Below are positions 1 to 5,901 of a stretch of DNA of 6,604 nucleotides, piece after piece. The translations under genes and the position numbers were made by a program. The DNA lies in the NCBI GenBank assembly GCA_002792995.1, contig PFPJ01000065.1, forward strand, positions 1 to 6,604, in the 5' to 3' direction. How positions within the stretch are numbered: the first letter of the stretch is position 1; each line of letters begins with the position of its first letter. This DNA is from Candidatus Magasanikbacteria bacterium CG_4_10_14_0_2_um_filter_41_10. Lineage in GTDB: Bacteria; Patescibacteriota; Patescibacteriia; Magasanikbacterales; UBA922. The notes under the pieces were generated by a model. It was not told the origin of the DNA. It searched no databases and saw only the letters and a list, made by a program, of their open reading frames with translations.

Positions 1-1607
1 ATGCACGTGAAGCCTTGATGAGAGGTGTCGACGCGCTCGCAAATACTGTCAAAGTAACACTTGGTCCAAAAGGACGCAATGTTGTGCTTGACCGAGGATA
101 TGGGTCACCACTTATTACGAAAGATGGTGTAACTGTTGCAAAAGAAATTGAACTCGAAGACAAAAATGAAAACATCGGTGTGTCACTCGTGAAAGAAGTC
201 GCGAGTCGCACAAACGATGTGGTGGGCGATGGAACGACAACAGCTACCGTGCTTGCACAAGCGATCATCCGAGAAGGAATGAAGAACGTTGCTGCTGGTG
301 CAAACCCAGTCGCCCTCAATCGTGGGCTCCACAAAGCAACGGAAGCTATCGTTACTTATCTCAAAGATCATATTGCAAAACCTGTGGAAGCTGATGAGAT
401 CGGCAATGTGGCAGCAATTTCTGCGAATGATAAAGAAATAGGAACAAAAATTGCACAAGCAATGACTGAGGTTGGCAAAGACGGTGTCATCACTGTCGAA
501 GAATCTCATACCTTTGGTATGGAGATCGAGACAGTGAAAGGTATGCGTTTTGATAAAGGATATATTTCTGCATACATGGTCACGAATAGTGAACGCATGG
601 AAGCTGAATATGAGGAACCATATATTCTCATCACAGATAAAAAAGTGTCTTCTGTCGAAGATATTCTTCCCATTTTGGAAAAGATATTAGCAACTGGACG
701 AAAAGAATTGGTTGTGATCGCAGAAGATGTGGATGGACAAGCACTTACCACACTCGTACTCAATAAACTTCGTGGGACATTCAATGTCCTCGCAGTAAAA
801 GCGCCTGGATTTGGTGATCGACGAAAAGAAATGTTGCAAGACATTGCCGTGCTTACCGGAGGAAAAGTGATTACCGAAGACATCGGTCTCAAACTCGAGA
901 GTGTGACTCTCGAAGATCTTGGTCGTGCACGAAAAGTGGTTGCGACAAAAGAATACACAACCGTTGTTGAAGGAAAGGGAGAACAAAGTGCTGTGTCCGA
1001 ACGTGTTGCGCAAATCAAAAAAAGTATTGATCTCTCTGATTCTGAATTTGACAAAGAAAAACTTCAGGAACGTCTTGCAAAACTTGCTGGTGGTGTGGCA
1101 GTGATCCGAGTAGGAGCTGCAACGGAAACAGAAATGAAAGAAGTAAAGCATCGTATCGAAGACGCTATTGGTGCGACAAAGGCAGCTGTTGAAGAAGGTG
1201 TTGTCCCTGGTGGTGGCGTTGCGTTGATTCGCGCGATAGTTGCGCTGGATGATATTGGGAATACACTGAGTGATGAAGAATTGCTTGCTGTAAATATCCT
1301 CCGTCGAGCACTCGAAGAACCACTTCGCACGATTGCAAAAAATGCTGGATTTGAAGGAGCTGTCGTTGTGGATGAAGTAAAGAAAAATTCTGGAAATTTT
1401 GGATTCAATGCTGCAAGTGGTGAATACGAAGATCTTGTGGTGGCGGGTATTATCGATCCTGCAAAGGTTACGCGAACAGCCCTTGAAAATGCAGTATCTA
1501 TTGCAGGTATGCTGTTGACAACAGAAGCCATCGTGACCGACCTTCCATCAAAAGAAGAACCACAGATGCCAATGGGTGGCATGGGTGGAGGCATGGGAAT
1601 GATGTAG
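1..1607 (+). CDS. groL: Chaperonin GroEL (Hsp60), 5' end cut by the window
   Basis: ATP-driven cytosolic chaperonin that encloses and refolds unfolded proteins as a double heptameric ring with GroES. The first full codon is at base 3; translation reads AREALMRGVD, matching residues 12 onward of E. coli GroEL, so only about 11 residues are missing and the in-frame TTG/ATG at 15-20 are internal codons, not the start. Family signatures present: VKVTLGPKGRNVVLD, ITKDGV (equivalent of Asp52), VGDGTTTATVLAQ (nucleotide binding, Asp87 equivalent), the apical-domain segment KAPGFGDRRKEMLQDIA, IEDAIGATKAAVEEG (Asp398 equivalent) and PGGGVALIR. The C-terminus is the typical Gly-Met-rich tail (MGGMGGGMGMM). 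The stop is TAG with a TGA directly after it. There is no internal stop or frameshift, so the gene looks functional. groES is not in the window. The expression signal lies upstream and cannot be judged. Confidence 0.97.
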   Translation, partial: AREALMRGVDALANTVKVTLGPKGRNVVLDRGYGSPLITKDGVTVAKEIELEDKNENIGVSLVKEVASRTNDVVGDGTTTATVLAQAIIREGMKNVAAGANPVALNRGLHKATEAIVTYLKDHIAKPVEADEIGNVAAISANDKEIGTKIAQAMTEVGKDGVITVEESHTFGMEIETVKGMRFDKGYISAYMVTNSERMEAEYEEPYILITDKKVSSVEDILPILEKILATGRKELVVIAEDVDGQALTTLVLNKLRGTFNVLAVKAPGFGDRRKEMLQDIAVLTGGKVITEDIGLKLESVTLEDLGRARKVVATKEYTTVVEGKGEQSAVSERVAQIKKSIDLSDSEFDKEKLQERLAKLAGGVAVIRVGAATETEMKEVKHRIEDAIGATKAAVEEGVVPGGGVALIRAIVALDDIGNTLSDEELLAVNILRRALEEPLRTIAKNAGFEGAVVVDEVKKNSGNFGFNAASGEYEDLVVAGIIDPAKVTRTALENAVSIAGMLLTTEAIVTDLPSKEEPQMPMGGMGGGMGMM

Positions 1608-1640
1608 TGAATCACAACGGTTCATAGATACAAAAATAAA

Positions 1641-1673
1641 ACAAAAAATCACTCTTGATGAGTGATTTTTTGT
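1641..1673 (+). terminator. Rho-independent terminator after groEL
   Basis: A perfect 14-bp inverted repeat (1641-1654 with 1660-1673) around a TTGAT loop. The stem core ATCACTC/GAGTGAT is flanked by six A on the left and six T on the right, so the T tract (1666-1671) is part of the stem and the A run pairs with it. This symmetry would also allow termination from the other strand. It lies 34 bp past the groEL stop, so it should end the groEL transcript and separate it from the next gene. Confidence 0.9.
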
Positions 1674-1683
1674 TGTGTACGTA

Positions 1684-1712
1684 TTGACATGACATGTTTT
1701 TTGTGATTACCT
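1684..1712 (+). promoter_or_regulatory. Possible promoter of the GC-rich small gene
   Basis: A perfect -35 TTGACA at 1684-1689 follows directly behind the groEL terminator. At 17 bp spacing the -10 is only TTACCT (1707-1712), but it carries the extended -10 TG at 1704-1705. The -35 is excellent and the -10 poor, so this is a tentative call. It would give a leader of roughly 55 nt before the ATG at 1773. Confidence 0.4.
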
Positions 1713-1724
1713 TTTGTCATACCT

Positions 1725-1746
1725 GCACTGGCGTCACTGTCAGTGC
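1725..1746 (+). repeat. Inverted repeat in the leader of the small gene
   Basis: GCACTG (1725-1730) is the inverse of CAGTGC (1741-1746). A second CACTG at 1735-1739 forms a tight dyad with the same right arm (CACTG-T-CAGTG, 1735-1745). The pentamer CACTG therefore occurs twice directly and once inverted within 22 bp, between the possible promoter and the ribosome binding site. It could be a small operator or an RNA hairpin with alternative pairings. No factor is recognisable. Confidence 0.5.
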
Positions 1747-1756
1747 CGAACAAGAA

Positions 1757-1763
1757 GAGGGAG
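1757..1763 (+). promoter_or_regulatory. Shine-Dalgarno site of the small gene
   Basis: GAGGGAG, 9 nt upstream of the ATG at 1773. It favours this ATG over the in-frame GTG at 1743, which lies before the site and inside the inverted repeat. Confidence 0.6.
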
Positions 1764-1772
1764 TGTGAGACT

Positions 1773-2030
1773 ATGGCACATCCAGTCACAGGGTTGATTC
1801 GGGAGGCCAAGGAAGCCTTCCCCGAGAACCGGGCCATCCGTGGTCTGCACGAGCAACCAAGGGAACTGGCAGAGCTCACTGCCGCGCTTCACCGCGAGGT
1901 GGAGAGGTACAGCTTCAAGGCCGGCGCCGTCCTCCAGGCGACGAGCATCGAGCAGCTTCACCCTCAGGCGGAGCGGCTGCAGGTCGCCGAGAACCTGCAC
2001 CAGCGCGCGGTGGACCTGAAGCGGCGTTGA
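1773..2030 (+). CDS. Unrecognised GC-rich small protein, 85 aa
   Basis: I do not recognise the family. The protein begins MAHPVTGLIREAKEAF and ends VDLKRR. It is soluble in appearance, with no membrane segment or signal peptide, no cysteines, and a composition rich in Glu, Arg, Ala, Leu and Gln. The pattern of charged residues with spaced Leu/Ala (for example RELAELTAALHREVER and QAERLQVAENLHQRAV) suggests two or more amphipathic helices, perhaps a helical bundle or short coiled coil. That it is a real gene is supported by strongly G/C third codon positions (about 67% GC over 1801-1980, against about 41% in trmD), a Shine-Dalgarno site, and a dedicated terminator straight after the TGA stop. 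It is the only gene here ending in TGA. The base composition contrasts sharply with both neighbours, consistent with horizontal acquisition. A role in nucleic-acid or protein binding is possible from its charge, but nothing specific can be claimed. Confidence 0.75.
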   Translation: MAHPVTGLIREAKEAFPENRAIRGLHEQPRELAELTAALHREVERYSFKAGAVLQATSIEQLHPQAERLQVAENLHQRAVDLKRR

Positions 2031-2060
2031 GCTTCGGCTCGCGCGTTCACTCGAGCAAGA

Positions 2061-2106
2061 AACGACCGGCGGCTCCCAGCGAGTCGCCGGTCGTTCCACC
2101 ATTTTT
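2061..2106 (+). terminator. Strong hairpin terminator of the small gene
   Basis: An 11-bp perfect stem (2061-2071 with 2085-2095, core CGACCGGCG) continues through one G-T wobble into three more pairs, closing on the loop CCAGC (2076-2080), about 15 bp in total. A TTTTT run follows at 2102-2106, six bases after the stem, so the T tract is short and offset. It lies 30 bp after the stop codon of the 85-aa gene and would insulate trmD from it. Confidence 0.75.
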
Positions 2107-2141
2107 ACCATAATCGCATACGGCGGTTTTTATTTTTTTGA

Positions 2142-2170
2142 TTGAATATCATCCCTTTGTCTGCTACTAT
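2142..2170 (+). promoter_or_regulatory. Extended -10 promoter giving a leaderless trmD transcript
   Basis: -35 TTGAAT (2142-2147), 17-bp spacer, -10 TACTAT (2165-2170) preceded by TG one base away (2162-2163). Transcription normally starts 6-8 bases after the hexamer, which is at the trmD ATG (2178). There is no Shine-Dalgarno sequence between promoter and ATG. The straightforward reading is a leaderless mRNA. Confidence 0.75.
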
Positions 2171-2177
2171 AGCTACT

Positions 2178-2870
2178 ATGAAATTCAACGTCCTCACCAT
2201 TTTTCCAGATATGATCGACTCGTATGCGAATGTGAGCATTCTTGGTCGTGGACAGAAAGCGGGCGCTATTGATATTCACAGTATTAATATTAGAAATTTT
2301 GCTGAGGATAAACATAGTACCGTGGATAATCCACCCTATGGTGGGGGAGCAGGCATGGTCATGAAACCTGAGCCAATTTATAAAGCACTCAAATCTATTG
2401 ATGCGATTCCATTTTCAAAAGATGACGGACTTACAAAAGTAAAGAAAATTTTTTCTGGTAAACTTGCACAAAAAAAAAGAACGGTAGTCCTGTCTCCACG
2501 TGGAAGACAATTTGATCAGCGCATCGCAGAACAGTGGGCAACGCTCGATGAATTGACTCTTGTTTGTGGGCGATACGAGGGGATTGACCAGCGAGTGATC
2601 GATCACATGATCGATGAAGAAATTTCTGTTGGGCCATACGTGCTTGCTGGAGGAGAATTGGGAGCACTTGCGATAGTGGAAGCAGTGTCAAGATTGATCC
2701 CTGGTGTCCTTGGCAATATTGAATCGCTTACTGATGAAACACACAATGAAGATATGACGGCTGAGTATCCGCAGTATACCAAACCATCTGATTTTCGTGG
2801 GTGGAAAGTGCCGGATATTTTATTGAGCGGGGATCACAAAAAAATAGATGACTGGAGAAAATCTCAATAA
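2178..2870 (+). CDS. trmD: tRNA (guanine-N1-)-methyltransferase TrmD
   Basis: Transfers a methyl group from S-adenosylmethionine to N1 of G37, next to the anticodon of a subset of tRNAs, preventing +1 frameshifting; a cytosolic SPOUT-family homodimer. The 230-aa product starts MKFNVLTIFPDM and carries the family signatures: YGGGAGMVM (res. 54-62), LSPRGRQFDQ (105-114), and the trefoil-knot SAM-binding stretch VCGRYEGIDQRVIDHMIDEE (129-148) followed by SVGPYVLAGGEL. AVSRLIPGVLG contains the equivalent of E. coli Arg154 (Arg172). In an ungapped alignment the position of catalytic Asp169 is Glu187, next to Asp186. The protein ends just after WRKSQ, lacking the C-terminal tail of about 25 residues seen in E. 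coli (255 aa), while the loop at about 73-100 is longer than in E. coli. The start at 2178 is preferred over the in-frame TTG at 2142, which would lie in the promoter. The gene stands apart from the usual rimM/rplS neighbours. Confidence 0.95.
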   Translation: MKFNVLTIFPDMIDSYANVSILGRGQKAGAIDIHSINIRNFAEDKHSTVDNPPYGGGAGMVMKPEPIYKALKSIDAIPFSKDDGLTKVKKIFSGKLAQKKRTVVLSPRGRQFDQRIAEQWATLDELTLVCGRYEGIDQRVIDHMIDEEISVGPYVLAGGELGALAIVEAVSRLIPGVLGNIESLTDETHNEDMTAEYPQYTKPSDFRGWKVPDILLSGDHKKIDDWRKSQ

Positions 2871-2899
2871 TTTTTTTAAGGACGTGCTTCTTTGGGCGT

Positions 2900-5101
2900 A
2901 TGCGAACACTTGTTATTATCCCGACATACAATGAGAAAGATAATATATCTCTCTTACTACAAAACATTATTGATGATTATCAGGATCGTGTCGATATATT
3001 GATTGTCGATGACAATTCTCCTGATGGCACCGCTACCATTGTTTGCACATTTCAACAAACACACACACATATTTTTTTGTTGGAACGACCTGGGAAGCAA
3101 GGGCTCGCATCTGCATATATTGATGGATTTCAGTATGCTATTCAGCATGGGTATGATGTCGTTCTTCAGATGGATGCAGATTTGTCTCATGATCCATCAT
3201 ATATTGCACAGTTTCTCGAGAAGATCAAAAAACATGATGTCGTGGTAGGTTCTCGATATATTCAGGAAGGAAAAGTGGCGACATGGTCAATATTTCGTCG
3301 CGGGTTGAGTTTTTTTGGAAACTTGTATGCACGGGTGATTCTCGGTATGCGTATCCATGATGTGACGGGAGGTTACAATTGTTGGAAAGTATCAGTCCTG
3401 CATGCTATTTCGTTGGATACGATTCAGTCTCAGGGATATAGTTTTCAAGTAGAGCTCAAACATCGTGCGCAACTGCAAGGGTATACAATGACAGAAATTC
3501 CTATTGTGTTTGCCGATCGGACATCTGGAAAATCCAAATTTTCAAAATATATATTTTTTGAAGCCATGTGGCGTGTGTGGTGGATGAAGTGGCTCGCAAT
3601 ACAGCGACATCTTTCGAAGAAGAGTTTGAACATACTGTATCTCACCATATTGTTTGTACTTGGTAGTTTTATTTTTTTCTGGCATGTGGGCGTGAATAGT
3701 GTGCAGGATTGGGATGAGGGAATTTATTCGCTCATTAGTTATGAAACTTTCACGCATCCATCGCTGACGCTAACCCTCCATGGTGAACCATGGTTTGAAA
3801 AACCCCCACTCGGATTTTTTCTTCAAGCTGTTTCTTTTCGTATCTTTGGAGTGAATGAATTTGCTGTTCGTTCCCCCTCTAGCGTGTATCTGTTGTGTAC
3901 AATATTCGTTGTGTATTTTTTTGGGAAAGCCCTATTCAAAAATACGCATATTGCTTTTGTGAGCGCTCTCTTTGTGATGATGATGCCGTCGCTTCTTTTT
4001 GATCACATGGCACGGAGTGGAGATCTCGATAGTGGATTGTTATTGTGTGCTACGCTTTCTCTGTATTTTCTGTATAGATCGGAATATGTTCGATCTTTTT
4101 TGTATTGGGCTTCTCTGTTTGCTGGGATAGGGCTTATGATCCGAGGAAGTTCAGCACTCTTTATTCCTATCATTGGGGGAGCGTATTTGTTTTTGACTGG
4201 GAGATGGAAACGTATACCATTGAAAGAGTATCTCTGGGCGATATTGCTGTATCTTGCCATCGTGCTTCCGTGGCATATCCAACAATTGATAGTGCATGGT
4301 CGTGCATTTTGGGATGTCTATGTCTTGGAACATTTTTTGTCTCGTATTTCGACACCGATTCAAAATCATGCTGGATTGTGGAATCATTATTTTGTATATT
4401 TTCATGAGCGGGATGGACTCTTTTTTTCTTTGGCTGTCTGTGCCTTTTTTTATCATACATTCCGTTGGTTTTTTATAAAAAAGAAAGAGGTGCTCCTCAT
4501 GTTGTTGTGGCTTGTGTTGACACTCGTGCCACTCATGATTATGAAGACAAAATTGTATTGGTATGGAATTACGCTCATCGTCCCGATGGTGTATCTGGTT
4601 GTATATATGGGAGTCGATGTATTGGCTCTCATACGTCGACATGTGCATGGTACATATTTTTATCGCAGTGCAATGATATTGTGTGTGCTTATTGCCATGG
4701 GATTTTTGAGTTTCTTTGGAAATCAAGCATATCGATTTGTCACTATGCCACGTATTTCTTCTCCACAAAATATGGCAGAAGAATTTGGACGTATTACTGG
4801 TGGCAAGAGTCCTATCGTTATTTATCACATAGGACTCTGGATTCGCGGGTCGCTTTTTCCTCAAGCAGATTTTTATTTCATGAAAAAATACGCATACGAT
4901 GTTTATTCAGTAGATATCTATCATGTGGATTCATTTCTTTTTGATCCACGATATGAGTATTTTTTGACGGATCAGGCAGGGGAGGTCGACCTTCGTTTAC
5001 TGTCTCATGGGACATATAGATTTCGAGAAGTGAGTCGTGCAGGGGACCTCGTGCTATTGCAGAAAATAGCTTCTGAGGATGATAAAAAGAGTGATGAGTA
5101 A
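2900..5101 (+). CDS. Fused GT2 polyprenol-phosphate mannosyltransferase + GT-C (ArnT/PMT-like) membrane glycosyltransferase
   Basis: A 733-aa membrane protein with two enzymes in one chain. Residues 1-~230 are a GT2 domain of the dolichol/polyprenol-phosphate mannose synthase type: VIIPTYNE at 5-12, VDDNSPDGT at 36-44, MDADLSHDP at 91-99 (metal-binding DAD), DVTGGYNCWK at 154-163, and RTSGKSK at 207-213. From about 243 the chain becomes membrane-embedded, with roughly 10-12 hydrophobic segments (first about 243-263, last about 588-607) and a soluble tail of about 125 residues. The early part of the second domain has the GT39/GT83 hallmarks: an acidic pair in QDWDEGIYS (269-277), PWFEKPPLGFFLQ (297-309) and FAVRSPS (321-327). 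The likely role is to make a polyprenyl-phosphate sugar on the cytosolic face and transfer the sugar outside to a protein or envelope glycan. Mannose is the default guess; the sugar is not proven. It starts 29 bp after trmD. An AAGGA at 2878-2882 is 17 nt from the ATG, too far for a normal Shine-Dalgarno, so readthrough from trmD with coupling is likely. Confidence 0.9.
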   Translation: MRTLVIIPTYNEKDNISLLLQNIIDDYQDRVDILIVDDNSPDGTATIVCTFQQTHTHIFLLERPGKQGLASAYIDGFQYAIQHGYDVVLQMDADLSHDPSYIAQFLEKIKKHDVVVGSRYIQEGKVATWSIFRRGLSFFGNLYARVILGMRIHDVTGGYNCWKVSVLHAISLDTIQSQGYSFQVELKHRAQLQGYTMTEIPIVFADRTSGKSKFSKYIFFEAMWRVWWMKWLAIQRHLSKKSLNILYLTILFVLGSFIFFWHVGVNSVQDWDEGIYSLISYETFTHPSLTLTLHGEPWFEKPPLGFFLQAVSFRIFGVNEFAVRSPSSVYLLCTIFVVYFFGKALFKNTHIAFVSALFVMMMPSLLFDHMARSGDLDSGLLLCATLSLYFLYRSEYVRSFLYWASLFAGIGLMIRGSSALFIPIIGGAYLFLTGRWKRIPLKEYLWAILLYLAIVLPWHIQQLIVHGRAFWDVYVLEHFLSRISTPIQNHAGLWNHYFVYFHERDGLFFSLAVCAFFYHTFRWFFIKKKEVLLMLLWLVLTLVPLMIMKTKLYWYGITLIVPMVYLVVYMGVDVLALIRRHVHGTYFYRSAMILCVLIAMGFLSFFGNQAYRFVTMPRISSPQNMAEEFGRITGGKSPIVIYHIGLWIRGSLFPQADFYFMKKYAYDVYSVDIYHVDSFLFDPRYEYFLTDQAGEVDLRLLSHGTYRFREVSRAGDLVLLQKIASEDDKKSDE

Positions 5102-5125
5102 TACAGGGGAAACGAGTGCAAGTGG

Positions 5126-5169
5126 AAAAAAACAATGAACCTCCGCAGCGAAGATTCACTGCGGAGGTT
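5126..5169 (-). terminator. Terminator of the Nudix gene, overlapping its stop codon
   Basis: A perfect 11-bp stem (5138-5148 with 5159-5169, core CCTCCGCAG) with a 10-nt loop. Read on the minus strand it is followed, five bases later, by seven T (complement of 5126-5132). The last base pairs of the stem use two bases of the TAA stop (5170-5168). On the plus strand no T run follows, so for the convergent glycosyltransferase transcript it would be at best a weak stop. Confidence 0.85.
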
Positions 5170-5785
5170 AGGGCTCCTTGGTTGTTCCGAGCGATCTGAG
5201 GAGGAAGGTGTGAATGACTCGCATGGTCTTCTTCCACCACGTCTCTCGGAACGCGATGTCGATGATGTCCCTGATGATCCCAAGCGGATCGATCTCGTCG
5301 TCGACGTCGTCGATGGGGATCTCTTCGAGGAACCCCTCGACGAACTCCGTCGGGTCGAGTCCTCGACGAACCGTCTCGATCTCGTCGGCAGTGAGCTCGA
5401 TGACGTAGGTGTGTGCCATGGAATGGCGACCTACGTCTTGAGGCTCTTCTTCGCGGTCCACGAACGTGTGTTCCGCGATAGTGACAAACTCGAATCGGTG
5501 TGGATCGACGTCGAGTCCCGTCTCTTGATGGAACTTGCGATGCATGGCACTGCGAGCGTCTTCGCCGGGGAAACGGCGTCCGCCCATATACCAGTACCAT
5601 CCTTTTTGCGGTGGTGCGCTCAGCTTGCTGAGGAACACCGAACGACGTGCTCGGTTGATGATCATCACGTCGACTGTGACGACGATCATCGCTGCCGACG
5701 CAAGGGCATATACGACCGCGTCCAAGAGCGGACTCGGGAATTGATGAGCGGGGTCCTCGCGATAGATCTTCGTGTTGCTTCCCAT
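5168..5785 (-). CDS. Nudix hydrolase, GDP-mannose mannosyl hydrolase-like, GC-rich
   Basis: Nudix enzymes hydrolyse nucleoside diphosphates linked to another group. This 205-aa protein has the core at about residues 31-130: a first strand AAMIVVTVDVMIIN, then APPQKGWYWYMGGRRFPGED leading into the Nudix box. The box reads G-x5-E (69-75) followed by RKFHQETGL (83-91), where the consensus is REUxEExGU. Two acidic positions are thus Lys84 and Gln87, with Glu88 kept. The aromatic GWYWYMGGR lead-in and altered box recall the GDP-mannose mannosyl hydrolase subgroup (GFWFVPGGR in E. coli Gmm), so that is the nearest guess; substrate is uncertain. The C-terminal part has an acidic stretch (IDDVDDEID, 158-166) and ends with a basic helix. 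The start at 5785 is chosen because a perfect GGAGGT precedes it by 7 nt; an upstream in-frame start at 5872 lies before the promoter. Base composition is about 58% GC, above the neighbours, suggesting acquisition. It is convergent with the glycosyltransferase and divergent from the rRNA operon. Confidence 0.85.
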   Translation of the reverse strand: MGSNTKIYREDPAHQFPSPLLDAVVYALASAAMIVVTVDVMIINRARRSVFLSKLSAPPQKGWYWYMGGRRFPGEDARSAMHRKFHQETGLDVDPHRFEFVTIAEHTFVDREEEPQDVGRHSMAHTYVIELTADEIETVRRGLDPTEFVEGFLEEIPIDDVDDEIDPLGIIRDIIDIAFRETWWKKTMRVIHTFLLRSLGTTKEP

Positions 5786-5792
5786 TTTTGGT

Positions 5793-5798
5793 ACCTCC
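5793..5798 (-). promoter_or_regulatory. Consensus Shine-Dalgarno of the Nudix gene
   Basis: On the minus strand GGAGGT lies 7 nt before the ATG at 5785-5783. It decides the start codon, trimming 29 residues from the longest open frame. Confidence 0.85.
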
Positions 5799-5822
5799 GT
5801 GTTTGGGTTTCGCGAACACAAA

Positions 5823-5851
5823 AAAGTACCACGTTGTGGTGCTCTTGTCAA
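5823..5851 (-). promoter_or_regulatory. Promoter of the Nudix gene
   Basis: Minus strand: perfect -35 TTGACA (5851-5846), 17-bp spacer, -10 TACTTT (5828-5823) with an extended -10 TG at 5831-5830. The expected start is near 5816, giving a leader of about 30 nt that contains the GGAGGT site. The architecture matches the trmD promoter (TG one base before TACTNT). Confidence 0.75.
5825..5843. repeat. Inverted repeat over the Nudix promoter, possible operator
   Basis: AGTACCAC (5825-5832) and GTGGTGCT (5836-5843) are inverted arms around GTT, with seven of eight positions complementary and one T/G mismatch. The dyad covers most of the -10 hexamer and the spacer, so a bound protein would block RNA polymerase. 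It lies upstream of the expected transcription start apart from nothing downstream, so it acts as DNA rather than as RNA, if it acts at all. The regulator is unknown. Confidence 0.5.
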
Positions 5852-5868
5852 TAGATATATATTTATCC

Positions 5869-5880
5869 CCACATCTGTGG
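5869..5880. repeat. Palindrome between the divergent promoters
   Basis: CCACA-TC-TGTGG, perfect 5-bp arms, with outer ATTT (5861-5864) and AAAT (5881-5884) also inverted. Its centre is about 24 bp from the -35 of the Nudix promoter and about 27 bp from the -35 of the rRNA promoter, i.e. near -62 of the latter, a usual place for an activator. The left half TTATCCCCA differs from the DnaA box TTATCCACA at one base. Confidence 0.45.
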
Positions 5881-5901
5881 AAATGTCCCTTCTCTCAGCA
5901 C

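Noticed and set aside
506..1054. Long minus-strand open frames opposite groEL (also 1064-1615)
   Set aside because: Mirror frames of a highly conserved gene, with Ser/Arg-rich composition and no start signals.
2142..2177. Upstream TTG start for trmD adding 12 residues
   Set aside because: The extension overlaps the -35 to -10 region and does not resemble the TrmD N-terminus, which normally begins right before the IxxLFP-type strand.
4151..4944. Open frames on both strands inside the glycosyltransferase gene
   Set aside because: They overlap its conserved membrane domain and have no recognisable domain or initiation signal.
5021..5050. UGA-as-glycine recoding
   Set aside because: groEL, trmD and the glycosyltransferase read through without any in-frame TGA and use GGN for their conserved glycines, so the standard code fits.
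5135..5854. A 239-codon open frame on the plus strand opposite the Nudix gene
   Set aside because: It starts inside the Nudix terminator hairpin, shows no family motif, and is explained by the GC-rich codon pattern of the real gene on the minus strand, which has the Nudix box, promoter and SD.
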